NCBI GenBank assembly: GCA_013824865.1
Contig: PNON01000008.1
Coordinates: forward strand, 1-58,702
Reading direction: 5' to 3'
From: Anaerolinea sp.
Lineage (GTDB): Bacteria; Chloroflexota; Anaerolineae; Anaerolineales; Anaerolineaceae
DNA length: 58,702 nt
A program made the position numbers and the translations under genes. The notes below the pieces were generated by a model. The model was given only the letters and a program-made list of their open reading frames with translations. It searched no databases and had not been told where the DNA came from. Every line of letters begins with the position of its first letter. Position 1 is the first letter of the stretch. Positions 1-8,685 of the stretch are shown in pieces.

Positions 1-6
1 TATTGG

Positions 7-17
7 TTGTCAGACAA
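7..17. promoter_or_regulatory. Candidate GntR operator 1 (TTGTCAGACAA)
   Basis: A perfect 5+1+5 palindrome lies directly upstream of the -35 box of the first promoter. The same half-sites (TTGTC/GACAA) recur at 17780-17794, and nearly so at 46-56. HutC/FadR-type GntR proteins bind short palindromes of this kind, and a HutC-type regulator is encoded at 3276-4025. The site is seen directly; its assignment to that regulator is inference. Confidence 0.6.
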
Positions 18-46
18 TTGACATAGCTCCAGTTTTTTGTTATAGT
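18..46 (+). promoter_or_regulatory. Sigma70-type promoter of the purine island
   Basis: TTGACA (18-23), a 17-nt spacer and TATAGT (41-46) form a near-consensus promoter 32 nt before the ATG of the 8-oxoguanine deaminase gene. Palindromes at 7-17 and 44-58 flank it on both sides. That layout suits a promoter switched off by a repressor occupying both sites. Confidence 0.75.
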
Positions 47-58
47 TGTCATACAACT
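44..58. promoter_or_regulatory. Candidate GntR operator 2 (core TTGTCATACAA)
   Basis: AGTTGT and ACAACT form an inverted repeat around CAT, overlapping the end of the -10 box and the expected transcription start. The core 46-56 differs from operator 1 only in the central part of the right half-site. A protein bound here would block RNA polymerase. Inferred target of the GntR protein encoded at 3276. Confidence 0.6.
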
Positions 59-77
59 TGATAACAAAAGAGGTATT

Positions 78-1463
78 ATGCCAACCCTTCTAATCAAGCA
101 CGCCCTTACCCTGGTAACAATGGACGACCTCCGCCGGGAGATTCCCGATGGTGGTCTTTTTATTCGCGATGGTTTCATCGAACAGGTGGGCACAACAGGT
201 GAATTGCCGGATAGTGCGGATGAGGTCCTGGACCTGACCGGACATGTGGTGATTCCCGGGCTGGTGAATACCCACCATCATTTCTATCAGACTCTCACAC
301 GCGCGGTCCCAGCTGCTCAGAATGCCAACCTATTTAACTGGTTGAAAACTCTATATCCTATCTGGGCACGGATGACTCCAGATCACATCTACATCTCCAC
401 CAAGACAGCCCTGGCAGAGCTGGCTCTTTCCGGATGCACCACAGCTTCAGATCATCTTTACCTCTTCCCCAATGGCTCCAAACTGGACGACGAGATCAAT
501 GCCGCGCAGGAAATGGGCATGCGTTTACATGCCTCCCGTGGTTCGATGAGCCTGGGTGAGAGCAAAGGCGGACTGCCTCCGGATAGTGTGGTGGATACAG
601 AGAAGCACATCCTCAAAGACAGCGAACGCCTGATTCAGCGCTATCACGAGTCCAAGCCTGGGGCCATGACCAGCATAGTGCTGGCGCCCTGTTCTCCCTT
701 CAGCGTGACAGGCGAATTAATGCGCGAAAGCGCGGTTTTGGGGCGTAAATACGGTATACACTTGCATACCCACCTGGCTGAAACCCAGGATGAAGAAAGT
801 TTCTGTTTGCAAATGTTTGGTCACAAACCGTTGGCCTACATGGAATCGTTGGATTGGGTGGGGCAGGATGTGTGGTTTGCGCATTCAGTACACATTAATT
901 CCGACGAAATCCAGGTTTACGCACGGACCGGTTGTGGTGTGGCTCACTGCCCGTCCTCGAATATGCGGCTTGCTTCTGGCATAGCCCCTTTGTGGGAGTA
1001 CATGCGTGCCGGAGTGAAAGTAGGGCTGGGGGTGGATGGCTCCGCCTCTAATGATGGCTCACATATGCTGGCTGAAGCGCGCCAGGCCATGTTGCTGGCC
1101 AGGCTGCGGGCGGGTATCATGGGGGCGTCGCTCTCGAGCAACGAGAATTTATCCATACTCGCCGCCCGTGAAGCGCTTGAGCTCGGTACCCGCGGTGGTG
1201 CGGCTGTTTTGGGTCGTCCAGACATTGGCTCCCTGGAAACCGGAAAATGTGCTGACTTTGTAGCCTTTGATATGGATCAGCTGGCTTATTCTGGATCATT
1301 GAGTGATCCAGTGGCAGCACTGCTTTTCTGTGCGCCACAGCAGGTGGCTTATAACGTGGTCGGTGGTAAATTCATCGTCAGAAATGGGCAGCTTACCAAC
1401 TTGGATTTGCCTGCCCATGTCCGCAGGCATAATCAATTGGCGGCTCAGTTGCTTTCTGATTGA
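78..1463 (+). CDS. 8-oxoguanine deaminase / SsnA-like amidohydrolase
   Basis: A 461-residue metal-dependent amidohydrolase of the ATZ/TRZ-SsnA family, closest in character to 8-oxoguanine deaminase (8-oxoguanine to urate plus ammonia). The metal-binding His triplet is at residues 66-68 (VNTHHHFYQTL), a second His cluster (HLHTHLAE) is near 237, and CPSSNMRLASG and GVDGSASND follow at about 290-330, as usual for the family. Length is typical and the protein is cytosolic. AGAGG lies 6 nt before the ATG. It is the first gene behind the palindrome-flanked promoter, and an adenine deaminase follows after 13 nt. A guanine-deaminase or other SsnA-like substrate cannot be excluded. Confidence 0.82.
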   Translation: MPTLLIKHALTLVTMDDLRREIPDGGLFIRDGFIEQVGTTGELPDSADEVLDLTGHVVIPGLVNTHHHFYQTLTRAVPAAQNANLFNWLKTLYPIWARMTPDHIYISTKTALAELALSGCTTASDHLYLFPNGSKLDDEINAAQEMGMRLHASRGSMSLGESKGGLPPDSVVDTEKHILKDSERLIQRYHESKPGAMTSIVLAPCSPFSVTGELMRESAVLGRKYGIHLHTHLAETQDEESFCLQMFGHKPLAYMESLDWVGQDVWFAHSVHINSDEIQVYARTGCGVAHCPSSNMRLASGIAPLWEYMRAGVKVGLGVDGSASNDGSHMLAEARQAMLLARLRAGIMGASLSSNENLSILAAREALELGTRGGAAVLGRPDIGSLETGKCADFVAFDMDQLAYSGSLSDPVAALLFCAPQQVAYNVVGGKFIVRNGQLTNLDLPAHVRRHNQLAAQLLSD

Positions 1464-1476
1464 TCGAGATTTTTTG

Positions 1477-3276
1477 ATGACTGATAAGCCTATAATCCAG
1501 TACCCGATGCCAACCAAGACCCTTGTGGATTGTGCTATGGGACGCATTCCCGCGGATCTGGTGATTCAAGATGGTCGCTGGGTATGTGTTCAAACAGGCG
1601 AGATCGTGGAACACACGGATATTGCGGTCATTTCTGGCAAGATTGCTTATGTCGGACCAGATGCCAGCCATACCATCGGTGATGGCACTCAATTGATCCA
1701 TGCGGAAGGAAAATTCCTCGTGCCCGGTTTGCTGGATGCTCACGTACATGTTGAATCCTCCATGCTCACAGTGACGGAGTTCGTTCGGGCAATCATCTCA
1801 CATGGCACCACTGGTATTTTTATCGACCCGCATGAGATTGCCAACGTCTTTGGGCTAAACGGGGTGAAGTTGATGGCCGAGGAAGCGGCAGTTCAACCCA
1901 TTCATGTATACGTGCAGGTACCTTCCTGTATCCCATCCAATCCCGGGTATGAAACACCGGGGGCTGAACTTGGTCCGGTTGAAGTTCAGGAAGCTCTCGC
2001 CTGGGAGCATGTCATCGGCCTGGGAGAGGTGATGGACTTTCCGGGTGTTGTCGCTTCGGATGAAAAGATGCTCTCTGAAATTGGGCTGACCATTGGTTCT
2101 GGCAAAGTTGTCAGTGGTCACTATGCTTCAGCAGACCTTGGGCTTCATTTCCATGGTTATGCTGCCGGCGGAGCGCAGGATGATCACGAAAGCACAACCA
2201 CTGAAGACGCCATTCAGCGTACCCGCCAGGGAATGAAGGTTATGATGCGCTATGGCTCCGGCTGCCAGGATGTGGCGCAACTCTCCAAAGCGGTAACAGA
2301 GCATGGTTGTGACTCGCGGGGTTTCCTGCTTTGCACGGATGACTCTCACTCGCAAACCCTGATTAATGAAGGCCATATGGACCGGGTGATGCGCCATGCG
2401 ATTGATTGCCGCTTGTCACCCATGCAAGCCATCCAAATGGCCACCATTAACACTGCGGAGCATTTCAAGGTGAGCCAGCAAATTGGCATGATCGCTCCGG
2501 GCCGCTGGGCGGATATCTTACTGGCTTCCAGCCTGGATGATTTCAGTGTGGAAATGGTGATTACCAAAGGTAGAGTGGTCTCAAAGGCCGGGCAGGTTCT
2601 AATCGATATTCCGAGGTATACTTACCCAGACTGGGCGCTTAACAGCGTACACCTATCCCATCCCATTTCTGCCGCAGATTTTGCCATAAAAACCTCCCAA
2701 AAGGGGAATATGATAGCCAATGTAATTGGCATCATCGAAAATCAGGCCTCTACCCGCCACTTACAATTGAAAGTGCCCATTATGTCTGGTGAAATCAAGG
2801 CGGATTTACCTTGTGATCTAGCGAAGGTAGCTTTGGTGGAAAGGCACCGGGGTGCCGGAGTGGTTACCCGGGGGCTTGTTTCTGGGTTTGGGTTTAGCAT
2901 ACCTTGTGCTGTGGCATCAACGGTAGTCCACGATTGCCACCAAATGATCGTGGTCGGTACAGACGATAGCAACATGGCGCTGGCAGCAAACACCCTGGCG
3001 AATTGTGGTGGCGGTCAGGTAGTGGTTGCCAACGGAGAGATCTCAGGTTTAGTTGACCTGCCAATTGGCGGTCTTATGTCCAGTGAATCCTGTCAGATCG
3101 CTGCCCGAAAAGTAGCCAAGCTTCTAGCTGGTTTTCAAAAATGCGGGTGCCGTTTGAACAACCCAAATATGCAGCTCAGCATGTTGGGACTGGTGGTCAT
3201 CCCCGATATCCGCATATCGGATAAAGGTATTGTGGATGTGACCCAGATGAAGTTCATTAACCTGGTGGAAGAATAA
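1477..3276 (+). CDS. ade: Adenine deaminase (first copy)
   Basis: A 599-residue adenine deaminase of the bacterial Ade type, converting adenine to hypoxanthine and ammonia with a metal centre. The metal motif DAHVHVESS is at about residues 87-95, the Ade signature FIDPHEIANV follows, and LCTDDSHS carries the catalytic Asp. The C-terminal Ade domain (GGLMSSESCQIAA) is present. The frame stays open upstream to 1303, but that part is out of character and overlaps the previous gene. The ATG at 1477, 13 nt after the previous stop, gives a normal N-terminus, although its SD is weak. The stop overlaps the start of the GntR gene by one base, so the genes are translationally coupled. A second adenine deaminase lies at 12396. 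Confidence 0.9.
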   Translation: MTDKPIIQYPMPTKTLVDCAMGRIPADLVIQDGRWVCVQTGEIVEHTDIAVISGKIAYVGPDASHTIGDGTQLIHAEGKFLVPGLLDAHVHVESSMLTVTEFVRAIISHGTTGIFIDPHEIANVFGLNGVKLMAEEAAVQPIHVYVQVPSCIPSNPGYETPGAELGPVEVQEALAWEHVIGLGEVMDFPGVVASDEKMLSEIGLTIGSGKVVSGHYASADLGLHFHGYAAGGAQDDHESTTTEDAIQRTRQGMKVMMRYGSGCQDVAQLSKAVTEHGCDSRGFLLCTDDSHSQTLINEGHMDRVMRHAIDCRLSPMQAIQMATINTAEHFKVSQQIGMIAPGRWADILLASSLDDFSVEMVITKGRVVSKAGQVLIDIPRYTYPDWALNSVHLSHPISAADFAIKTSQKGNMIANVIGIIENQASTRHLQLKVPIMSGEIKADLPCDLAKVALVERHRGAGVVTRGLVSGFGFSIPCAVASTVVHDCHQMIVVGTDDSNMALAANTLANCGGGQVVVANGEISGLVDLPIGGLMSSESCQIAARKVAKLLAGFQKCGCRLNNPNMQLSMLGLVVIPDIRISDKGIVDVTQMKFINLVEE

Positions 3277-4025
3277 TGGAAACGAAATTACGTCCTTATG
3301 AAAGTTTGAGAGTCGCGTTGGCGGGTTATATCTCATCCACCCAACCCGGCGAGCGTCTGCCCACCGAACCGCTGCTGGCAAAAGAGCTGGGCGTTTCGCG
3401 GGCGACTTTGCGAGAAGCCATGCGTCATTTTGAAAGCCTGGGACTGATCAGGCGAAGACAGGGGATAGGTACTTTCGTGGTTGGACATCCACAGGTTTTA
3501 GATAGCGGGCTTGAGCAACTGGAATCGATCGAAACAATCGCAGCACGGATCAACCTTCACGTATCCATGGGTGAGAATAAAGTAAATATGATCAAGGCGG
3601 ATCCGGAAAAAGCAGCTGCTTTGGGTGTCTTAGAAGGTGATAATCTAATTCAGATTGTCCGTGTCATTCACGCGGATGGCCGGCCGGTGGCGTATCTAAT
3701 CGATAACTTACCAGAAGGTATCTTGTCAAATGATGAAATAAGTAAGGAGTTCAAAGGTTCGGTTTTGGATGTATTGATTAAACGTGAGCAGCCCGGACTG
3801 GCTTACTCGAAGACTGAAATTAAAGTTGAACAAGCCTCTTCCGAAATAGCACGCGCCCTCCAAATCCAACGGGGTGATGGATTGTTGTTGTTCATCGCTT
3901 ACCTGTACTCGTCTGCTGGATCTGTAGTGGCTTATTCTTTCTCTTATTTCCTCCCTGGCTATTTTCGCTTTCATGTAGTTCGGGAAATTGACAATAATAA
4001 GGCTCCCCGAATCGGGGTTGAATGA
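3276..4025 (+). CDS. GntR-family regulator, HutC subfamily (UTRA domain)
   Basis: A 249-residue transcription factor. The winged helix-turn-helix spans about residues 10-70 (LAKELGVSRATLREAMRHF is the recognition region). A UTRA ligand-binding domain spans about 90-240, typical of the HutC subfamily, which often senses catabolic intermediates. The start overlaps the adenine deaminase stop (TAATG). Its position inside the first purine operon, together with the repeated TTGTC/GACAA palindromes at 7, 46 and 17780, suggests it represses the purine genes and itself. The effector is unknown; a purine or urate-derived intermediate is a reasonable guess. Confidence 0.85.
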   Translation: METKLRPYESLRVALAGYISSTQPGERLPTEPLLAKELGVSRATLREAMRHFESLGLIRRRQGIGTFVVGHPQVLDSGLEQLESIETIAARINLHVSMGENKVNMIKADPEKAAALGVLEGDNLIQIVRVIHADGRPVAYLIDNLPEGILSNDEISKEFKGSVLDVLIKREQPGLAYSKTEIKVEQASSEIARALQIQRGDGLLLFIAYLYSSAGSVVAYSFSYFLPGYFRFHVVREIDNNKAPRIGVE

Positions 4026-4074
4026 CACAGGAGGTAAATCCGAAAAACAACGACTGAAAATTATTTGGTATTTA

Positions 4075-4085
4075 TTGTCAAACAT
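4075..4085. promoter_or_regulatory. Degenerate operator-like site before the carbamoyltransferase genes
   Basis: TTGTCAAACAT matches TTGTCATACAA at 9 of 11 positions. It lies in the AT-rich 89-bp gap between the regulator and the first carbamoyltransferase, 30 nt before the ATG. No convincing -35/-10 pair was found beside it. Low-confidence third member of the operator set. Confidence 0.3.
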
Positions 4086-4114
4086 AAAATAATATTATTA
4101 AAGGAGGTTTTACC

Positions 4115-5065
4115 ATGCGAAGTTTTAACGGACGAGATATTTTATCTCTAAAGGAATTTGAAAGACAGGAGTTCTTTCACGTATTTGAAGTAGCCCGACA
4201 GATGGAGCCCATTGTTCGGGCTCGTCAGAACACTGATATGTGTGCTGATAAAACCCTGGTGACTGCTTTCTATCAACCCAGCACACGGACCCGCCTGGCT
4301 CACGAGGCAGCCATGCATCGTCTTGGCGGTCATGTAACTGGATTCTCTGATGCAAAAATGACCCGTGCCGGCGACTTTTATCAGGAAAGCATTAAAGACA
4401 CTGTAAAAATGCTTGAATTCTATGGTGATGTCATCGTTATGCGCCATTTCCAACAGGGAGCACCCATGGAAGCTGCCAAGTGGGCATCCGTACCCATCAT
4501 CAATGGTGGTGACGGCTGGGGTGAGCACCCCACCCAGATCCTGACCGACCTTTACACTGTGCTCCGTGAAAAGGGACGCATCGACGGCTTGAAATGGCTT
4601 GCTGTTGGCGATATGCGCATGCGCACCATGCACTCCCTGGGTTATGCACTTTCCCAGTTTGATTGTCCCATCACCTTTGTGGCTCCCCCCGAGATGACCC
4701 TGCTTCCAGAATATAAGGCGGAATTGAAACAGCTTAATGTAAATTTCAAGGAAGCTGAGCATGTTGAGCAGGCTATTGCCGATGCAGATGTCATTCTGGT
4801 AGAGCCTGTTGTACAACCCGATTACTCCAAATCCCGCCAGGAAGTTGAAGAACATGGCCTTACCCCTGACAATTACAAGATCACCCGTGATCTATTGGCT
4901 AACAAAGCCAAATCAGACGCCATTTTGCTCCACTCACTTCCTCGAATGGATGAGATCCCTGCTGATGTCGATATTACCCGCTGGTCTCGCTACTGGCAGG
5001 AAGCCTCTAATGGCGTAATCATGCGTATGGCTTTAATTGCGCTCATTCTGGGCAAGATGGAATAA
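4115..5065 (+). CDS. Aspartate-carbamoyltransferase-like enzyme (purine island copy)
   Basis: A 316-residue transcarbamoylase resembling PyrB. The carbamoyl-phosphate signature STRTR is at residues 56-60, followed by EAAMHRLGG. GDGWGEHPTQ (about 132-141) and LHSLPRMDEI near residue 275 match aspartate carbamoyltransferase. An ideal SD (AAAGGAGG) precedes the ATG. No pyrimidine genes are near. It is followed after 12 nt by a second transcarbamoylase and then carbamate kinase, so it more likely acts catabolically, phosphorolysing a carbamoylated intermediate to carbamoyl phosphate, as inferred for YgeW in anaerobic purine clusters. A biosynthetic ATCase role remains possible. Confidence 0.75.
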   Translation: MRSFNGRDILSLKEFERQEFFHVFEVARQMEPIVRARQNTDMCADKTLVTAFYQPSTRTRLAHEAAMHRLGGHVTGFSDAKMTRAGDFYQESIKDTVKMLEFYGDVIVMRHFQQGAPMEAAKWASVPIINGGDGWGEHPTQILTDLYTVLREKGRIDGLKWLAVGDMRMRTMHSLGYALSQFDCPITFVAPPEMTLLPEYKAELKQLNVNFKEAEHVEQAIADADVILVEPVVQPDYSKSRQEVEEHGLTPDNYKITRDLLANKAKSDAILLHSLPRMDEIPADVDITRWSRYWQEASNGVIMRMALIALILGKME

Positions 5066-5077
5066 AGGAGAGTTTAA

Positions 5078-6055
5078 ATGCAGACTTTTTTACACGGTCG
5101 TGACCTGATCGGTGACCTGGATTTCTCGAAAGAGGAAGTGGAAACCGTTCTGGATGTTGCTTTCGACCTTAAGCGTAAACGTGCACTTGGCGAGCTAACC
5201 CCTTACCTGCGTGACAAAGTACTCGCGATGTTGTTCTTCTTCAGCAGCACCCGCACCCGCGGATCCTTCGAGGCGGGCATGGCACACCTGGGTGGGCATG
5301 CGGCATTCATTGAATCCCGCACCACCCAGATTTCCCACGGTGACACCCCCAAGGAGATTGGTGAGATCTTCGGCCGCTACTTTGATGGCCTGGCAATCCG
5401 CCATGTGGACTGGGGAGTGGGAAATGGCTACCTGAATGATGTTGCCAAGGCATCCAGGGTTCCAGTCCTCAATATGCAAGACGATATCTATCATCCCTTC
5501 CAATGTCTGGCTGACCTGATGACCATTGTGGAGAAAAAAGGCCGCGACCTGCGCAAGAAGAAGATGGTTGTTTCCTGGGCATATGCTGCATCGTACCAGA
5601 AGCCCATGTCAGTCCCGCAGAGCCTTATCCTGCAAATGCCGCGCTTTGGGATGGATGTTATTCTAGCGCACCCCCCGGAGTTCAAGTTGATGCCGGGAAT
5701 CATGGATCAAGCCCAAGAGCAGGCGCGGAAGTTTGGCGTCGGTTTTGAGGTGATGGACGATATGGACAAGGCCTTCAAAGACGCAGATATCATCTATGCC
5801 AAGAGCTGGGGAGCCATGGTGCATACCCCGGATCCTGACGAAGGTGCGAAGATCATCAAGAAATACGAAAGCTGGATCACTGACGAGCGTCGCATGAAGC
5901 TGGCTAAATCAGATGCAATCTACATGCATCCATTACCCGCTGATCGCAACGTCGAAGTCACTGATGGTGTGATGGACGGGCCGCAATCTGTGGTATTTGA
6001 TGAAGCAGAAAATCGGATGCATGCGCAGGAAGCCGTGATGGCTTTAACTATGTAA
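5078..6055 (+). CDS. Knotted ornithine-family carbamoyltransferase (YgeW/AOTCase-like)
   Basis: A 325-residue transcarbamoylase. The phosphate loop STRTRGSFEAG starts at residue 57, HPFQ is at 139-142 and HPLPADRNVEVTDGVMD lies near 288. The last motif and the terminal DEAENRMHAQEA resemble knotted N-acetyl/N-succinylornithine carbamoyltransferases and their YgeW relatives more than classical OTCase. GGAGAG precedes the ATG. Between a PyrB-like paralogue and carbamate kinase, in a purine island, the likely role is carbamoyl transfer from a ureido intermediate to phosphate. The true substrate cannot be read from the sequence. Confidence 0.75.
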   Translation: MQTFLHGRDLIGDLDFSKEEVETVLDVAFDLKRKRALGELTPYLRDKVLAMLFFFSSTRTRGSFEAGMAHLGGHAAFIESRTTQISHGDTPKEIGEIFGRYFDGLAIRHVDWGVGNGYLNDVAKASRVPVLNMQDDIYHPFQCLADLMTIVEKKGRDLRKKKMVVSWAYAASYQKPMSVPQSLILQMPRFGMDVILAHPPEFKLMPGIMDQAQEQARKFGVGFEVMDDMDKAFKDADIIYAKSWGAMVHTPDPDEGAKIIKKYESWITDERRMKLAKSDAIYMHPLPADRNVEVTDGVMDGPQSVVFDEAENRMHAQEAVMALTM

Positions 6056-6124
6056 TAATTCAACCTTGCTGGAAAAATCTATACAAAAACATCCAGCAAG
6101 CCATACTGAAAGGAAAAGAAATAA

Positions 6125-7078
6125 ATGACGAAGCAAGTTGCAGTAGTAGCAATAGGCGGTAATTCCCTGATTTTGGATCCCAAAAAGGTAACCGTCGAAG
6201 ATCAGTATAAAGCAGCCGCTGAAACGACCAAACATATCGCTGATATGATCGAGGCTGGTTGGGACGTTGCCATAGGTCACGGCAATGGACCGCAGGTGGG
6301 TTTCGTCCTCCGCCGCTCCGAGATTGCAGCCAAAGTCGAAGGCATGCATGAGGTTCCACTGGAAGTGTGCGGCGCTGACACCCAGGGTGCGATTGGTTAT
6401 GCCCTTCAGCAGACCCTGCAGAACGAATTAAAACAGCGTGGGATTAAGAAATCCGTTGCTACCATCGTTACCCAGGTGAAGGTAGATAAGAACGATAAAG
6501 CCTTCCAAAACCCGACCAAACCCATTGGTGGTTTCATGGATGAAGCTGAAGCCAAGAAGCGCGAAAAAGAACTGGGTTGGAGTATCGTGGAAGATTCTGG
6601 CCGCGGCTGGCGGCGTGTAGTTGCATCGCCCCTCCCAATGGAAGTTGTGGAGATTGATGCAGTGAAGGAATTGATTGCGGCTGGCACGGTGGTTATTACG
6701 GTTGGCGGCGGCGGCATTCCGGTAGTCGATGATGGAAAAGGCGGATGCGCAGGTACTGCGGCTGTAATCGACAAGGACTTTGCCTCCTCATTGCTTGCAC
6801 GCTTGATCAATGCTGACCTGCTCCTCATCTCCACCGCGGTTGAAAAGGTGGCCATCAATTTTGGGAAACCGGATCAAAAATGGCTGGACAAAATGACCCT
6901 GGCTGAAGCCAAGACATATCTGGCTGAAGGCACCCATTTTGCCAAAGGTTCGATGGCTCCCAAAATCCAGGCCATCATCTGGTTCCTGGAAAATGGCGGC
7001 AAGAAAGCCTTGATCACGGATCCAGCTCACATCGGCGCAGCTCTTCGTGGCGAAACCGGCACCTGGATCGTCCCATAA
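6125..7078 (+). CDS. arcC: Carbamate kinase
   Basis: A 317-residue amino-acid-kinase-fold enzyme that makes ATP from carbamoyl phosphate and ADP, releasing ammonia and CO2. Family signatures are clear: AIGGNSL at the N-terminus, GHGNGPQVG near residue 55, and GGGGIPV plus a KDFASSLLA stretch in the C-terminal half. Length is standard. It lies 69 nt after the second transcarbamoylase and ahead of a strong hairpin, so 4115-7078 forms a carbamoyl-phosphate module. With no arginine deiminase present, energy recovery from purine-derived ureido compounds is the most economical role. Confidence 0.93.
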   Translation: MTKQVAVVAIGGNSLILDPKKVTVEDQYKAAAETTKHIADMIEAGWDVAIGHGNGPQVGFVLRRSEIAAKVEGMHEVPLEVCGADTQGAIGYALQQTLQNELKQRGIKKSVATIVTQVKVDKNDKAFQNPTKPIGGFMDEAEAKKREKELGWSIVEDSGRGWRRVVASPLPMEVVEIDAVKELIAAGTVVITVGGGGIPVVDDGKGGCAGTAAVIDKDFASSLLARLINADLLLISTAVEKVAINFGKPDQKWLDKMTLAEAKTYLAEGTHFAKGSMAPKIQAIIWFLENGGKKALITDPAHIGAALRGETGTWIVP

Positions 7079-7085
7079 TTAAAAC

Positions 7086-7120
7086 AACAATCCCCTGTCA
7101 ATCTATGGCAGGGGATTGTT
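7086..7120 (+). terminator. Rho-independent-type terminator after carbamate kinase
   Basis: A perfect 12-bp stem (AACAATCCCCTG / CAGGGGATTGTT) with an 11-nt loop, followed by a modest T-rich stretch. It starts 8 nt after the carbamate kinase stop and ends the first transcription unit (78-7078). Confidence 0.8.
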
Positions 7121-7323
7121 ATTATTCTTCTACTAATTATGAAGGTAATTTAAGAATCTTTATATTATTATTGATGTAAAATTAATAATATAGTATTTGT
7201 AGTAATTGACCTTTTTCTCACGGTTTTGTTTCAACATGGCAATTGGAAGGAGGTGGTTACCAGTAAGTCTTTTGTCCAGTTTCAACAGTTGTAAGTTAAC
7301 CTAATCATAATTGGAGGAGTTAG

Positions 7324-8577
7324 ATGAAAAAGACCTACGTATGGCGTTTGGTTTCTGTATTACTGGTAGCCACTATGCTCCTGGTTGCCTGTGCTCCCGC
7401 AGCTCCTGTCGCAGAAGCACCAGCTGCTGAAGCTCCCGCTGCTGCTGAACCTGCAGCACCTGCTGAACTCCAGATTCCGGATATTAAAGAGGGAAAGTTT
7501 AATGCTGCTTTCGTAATGTTGAGTGTGCATGATGATGGCGGCTGGTCTCAGGCTCAGTACGATGGCTTGAATTACGTGATGGCTCAGATGCCAGATGTCC
7601 ATGCAGCTTACATTGAAAACGTGGCTGAAGGCGCTGATTCAGAGCAGGTGTTCCGAGCTTTAGCTCGCAAAGGCTTCGATATCATCTTTGGTGGTTCCTT
7701 TGGTTACATGGATGGAATGGAAGCTGTTGCTGCTGAATTTCCCGATACAATCTTCATTCATATTTCCGGATATAAATCCAACATGACCAACTTTGGTAAC
7801 TTGTTTGGAGCAATGGAAGATATGAAATACCTGGCAGGCATGCTGGCTGGCTCCCGCGCAAAAGTCGATGGCAACATGAAAACAGGTTATATTGCCACCT
7901 TCCCAATCCCGGAAGAACTTAGACTTGGTAACGCATTTGCCCTTGGAATGCGCAAGACCTGCCCGGAATGCACAATGGATGTGCGCTGGATCAACACCTG
8001 GCATGACCCGATCGTGGAACGCCAGGCTGCAGATTCTCTATTCGATGGCGGAGCGCAAGTAGTATATACAGGCGCAGATACTCCTGCTACCGCGCTGGCC
8101 GCTGAGGCGCGCGAGGGCGTTTGGGGTATCACATATGACTGGGGTGGTTCCTGCACATCTCCAGCCTGCTTGACAGCCCCATATTGGAACTGGGGTCCTG
8201 AATTTGCACGTGTCATCAAAGGCGTCCAGGACAAAACCTACAAAGTGGGATGGGATTATTTTGATGCTGATAGCGGTGGTTTAGGCATTTATGGCTTCAT
8301 GGAAGGCCAAACACCTCAACCCGGTGTCGCAGACCTGCCCGCTGAAGATGTTCAACTTGTTAAAGATACCCTGGCTAAAATGCTGGCTGGTGAGTTTACC
8401 CGCTTCGATGTATTTGCTGGTGAAATAAAAGACAATAAGGGTAACGTTGTGGTTCCTGCTGGTGAAAAGATGCAACAAGCAGATATTGACCAGTTTCCTC
8501 CGGGAGCTCCCGGGTTGGAATGCACTTACTGTATGCACTGGTGGGCAGAAGGTATTACTGCTGAACTTCCAGAATAA
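7324..8577 (+). CDS. BMP-family substrate-binding lipoprotein
   Basis: A 417-residue extracytoplasmic binding protein of the BMP/PnrA (Med) family, whose characterised members bind nucleosides. A lipoprotein signal peptide ends in LLVAC with Cys23 as lipid anchor, followed by an Ala/Pro/Glu-rich flexible linker to about residue 55. The ligand domain contains DDGGWSQAQYDGL and the Asn/Gly-rich motifs of the family. GGAGG precedes the ATG. It is followed by the matching ATPase and two permeases. In this island a purine base or nucleoside is the likely ligand. The 245-bp leader is AT-rich and contains an isolated strong SD-like sequence at 7247. Confidence 0.88.
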   Translation: MKKTYVWRLVSVLLVATMLLVACAPAAPVAEAPAAEAPAAAEPAAPAELQIPDIKEGKFNAAFVMLSVHDDGGWSQAQYDGLNYVMAQMPDVHAAYIENVAEGADSEQVFRALARKGFDIIFGGSFGYMDGMEAVAAEFPDTIFIHISGYKSNMTNFGNLFGAMEDMKYLAGMLAGSRAKVDGNMKTGYIATFPIPEELRLGNAFALGMRKTCPECTMDVRWINTWHDPIVERQAADSLFDGGAQVVYTGADTPATALAAEAREGVWGITYDWGGSCTSPACLTAPYWNWGPEFARVIKGVQDKTYKVGWDYFDADSGGLGIYGFMEGQTPQPGVADLPAEDVQLVKDTLAKMLAGEFTRFDVFAGEIKDNKGNVVVPAGEKMQQADIDQFPPGAPGLECTYCMHWWAEGITAELPE

Positions 8578-8594
8578 AAGTACATAGGCAATAA

Positions 8595-8617
8595 GGGGCC
8601 GGAAATGTTCCGGCCCC
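8595..8617 (+). terminator. Hairpin between binding protein and ATPase genes
   Basis: A perfect 10-bp GC-rich stem (GGGGCCGGAA / TTCCGGCCCC) with a 3-nt loop and only a weak T tract. Such hairpins after a binding-protein gene usually cause partial termination or protect the upstream mRNA, giving more binding protein than membrane components. Confidence 0.7.
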
Positions 8618-8685
8618 GCGTTTAAGTTCATTTTTGATATTCATTCATTATTTTCTTTTTTTTAATGCATAAATAGGAGGTGTGG

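Noticed and set aside
1303-1476. 58-codon N-terminal extension of the first adenine deaminase
   Set aside because: It overlaps the preceding amidohydrolase gene in another frame and has no Ade-like sequence; ATG 1477 gives the normal N-terminus.
4148-4855. A 235-codon minus-strand frame with hydrophobic and Cys-containing segments
   Set aside because: It is the antisense shadow of the PyrB-like carbamoyltransferase gene, whose motifs are clear on the + strand.
7140-7323. Purine riboswitch in the leader of the BMP importer gene
   Set aside because: The conserved loop sequences and three-way junction of the guanine/adenine riboswitch were not found; the leader is mostly AT-rich with no clear stem set.
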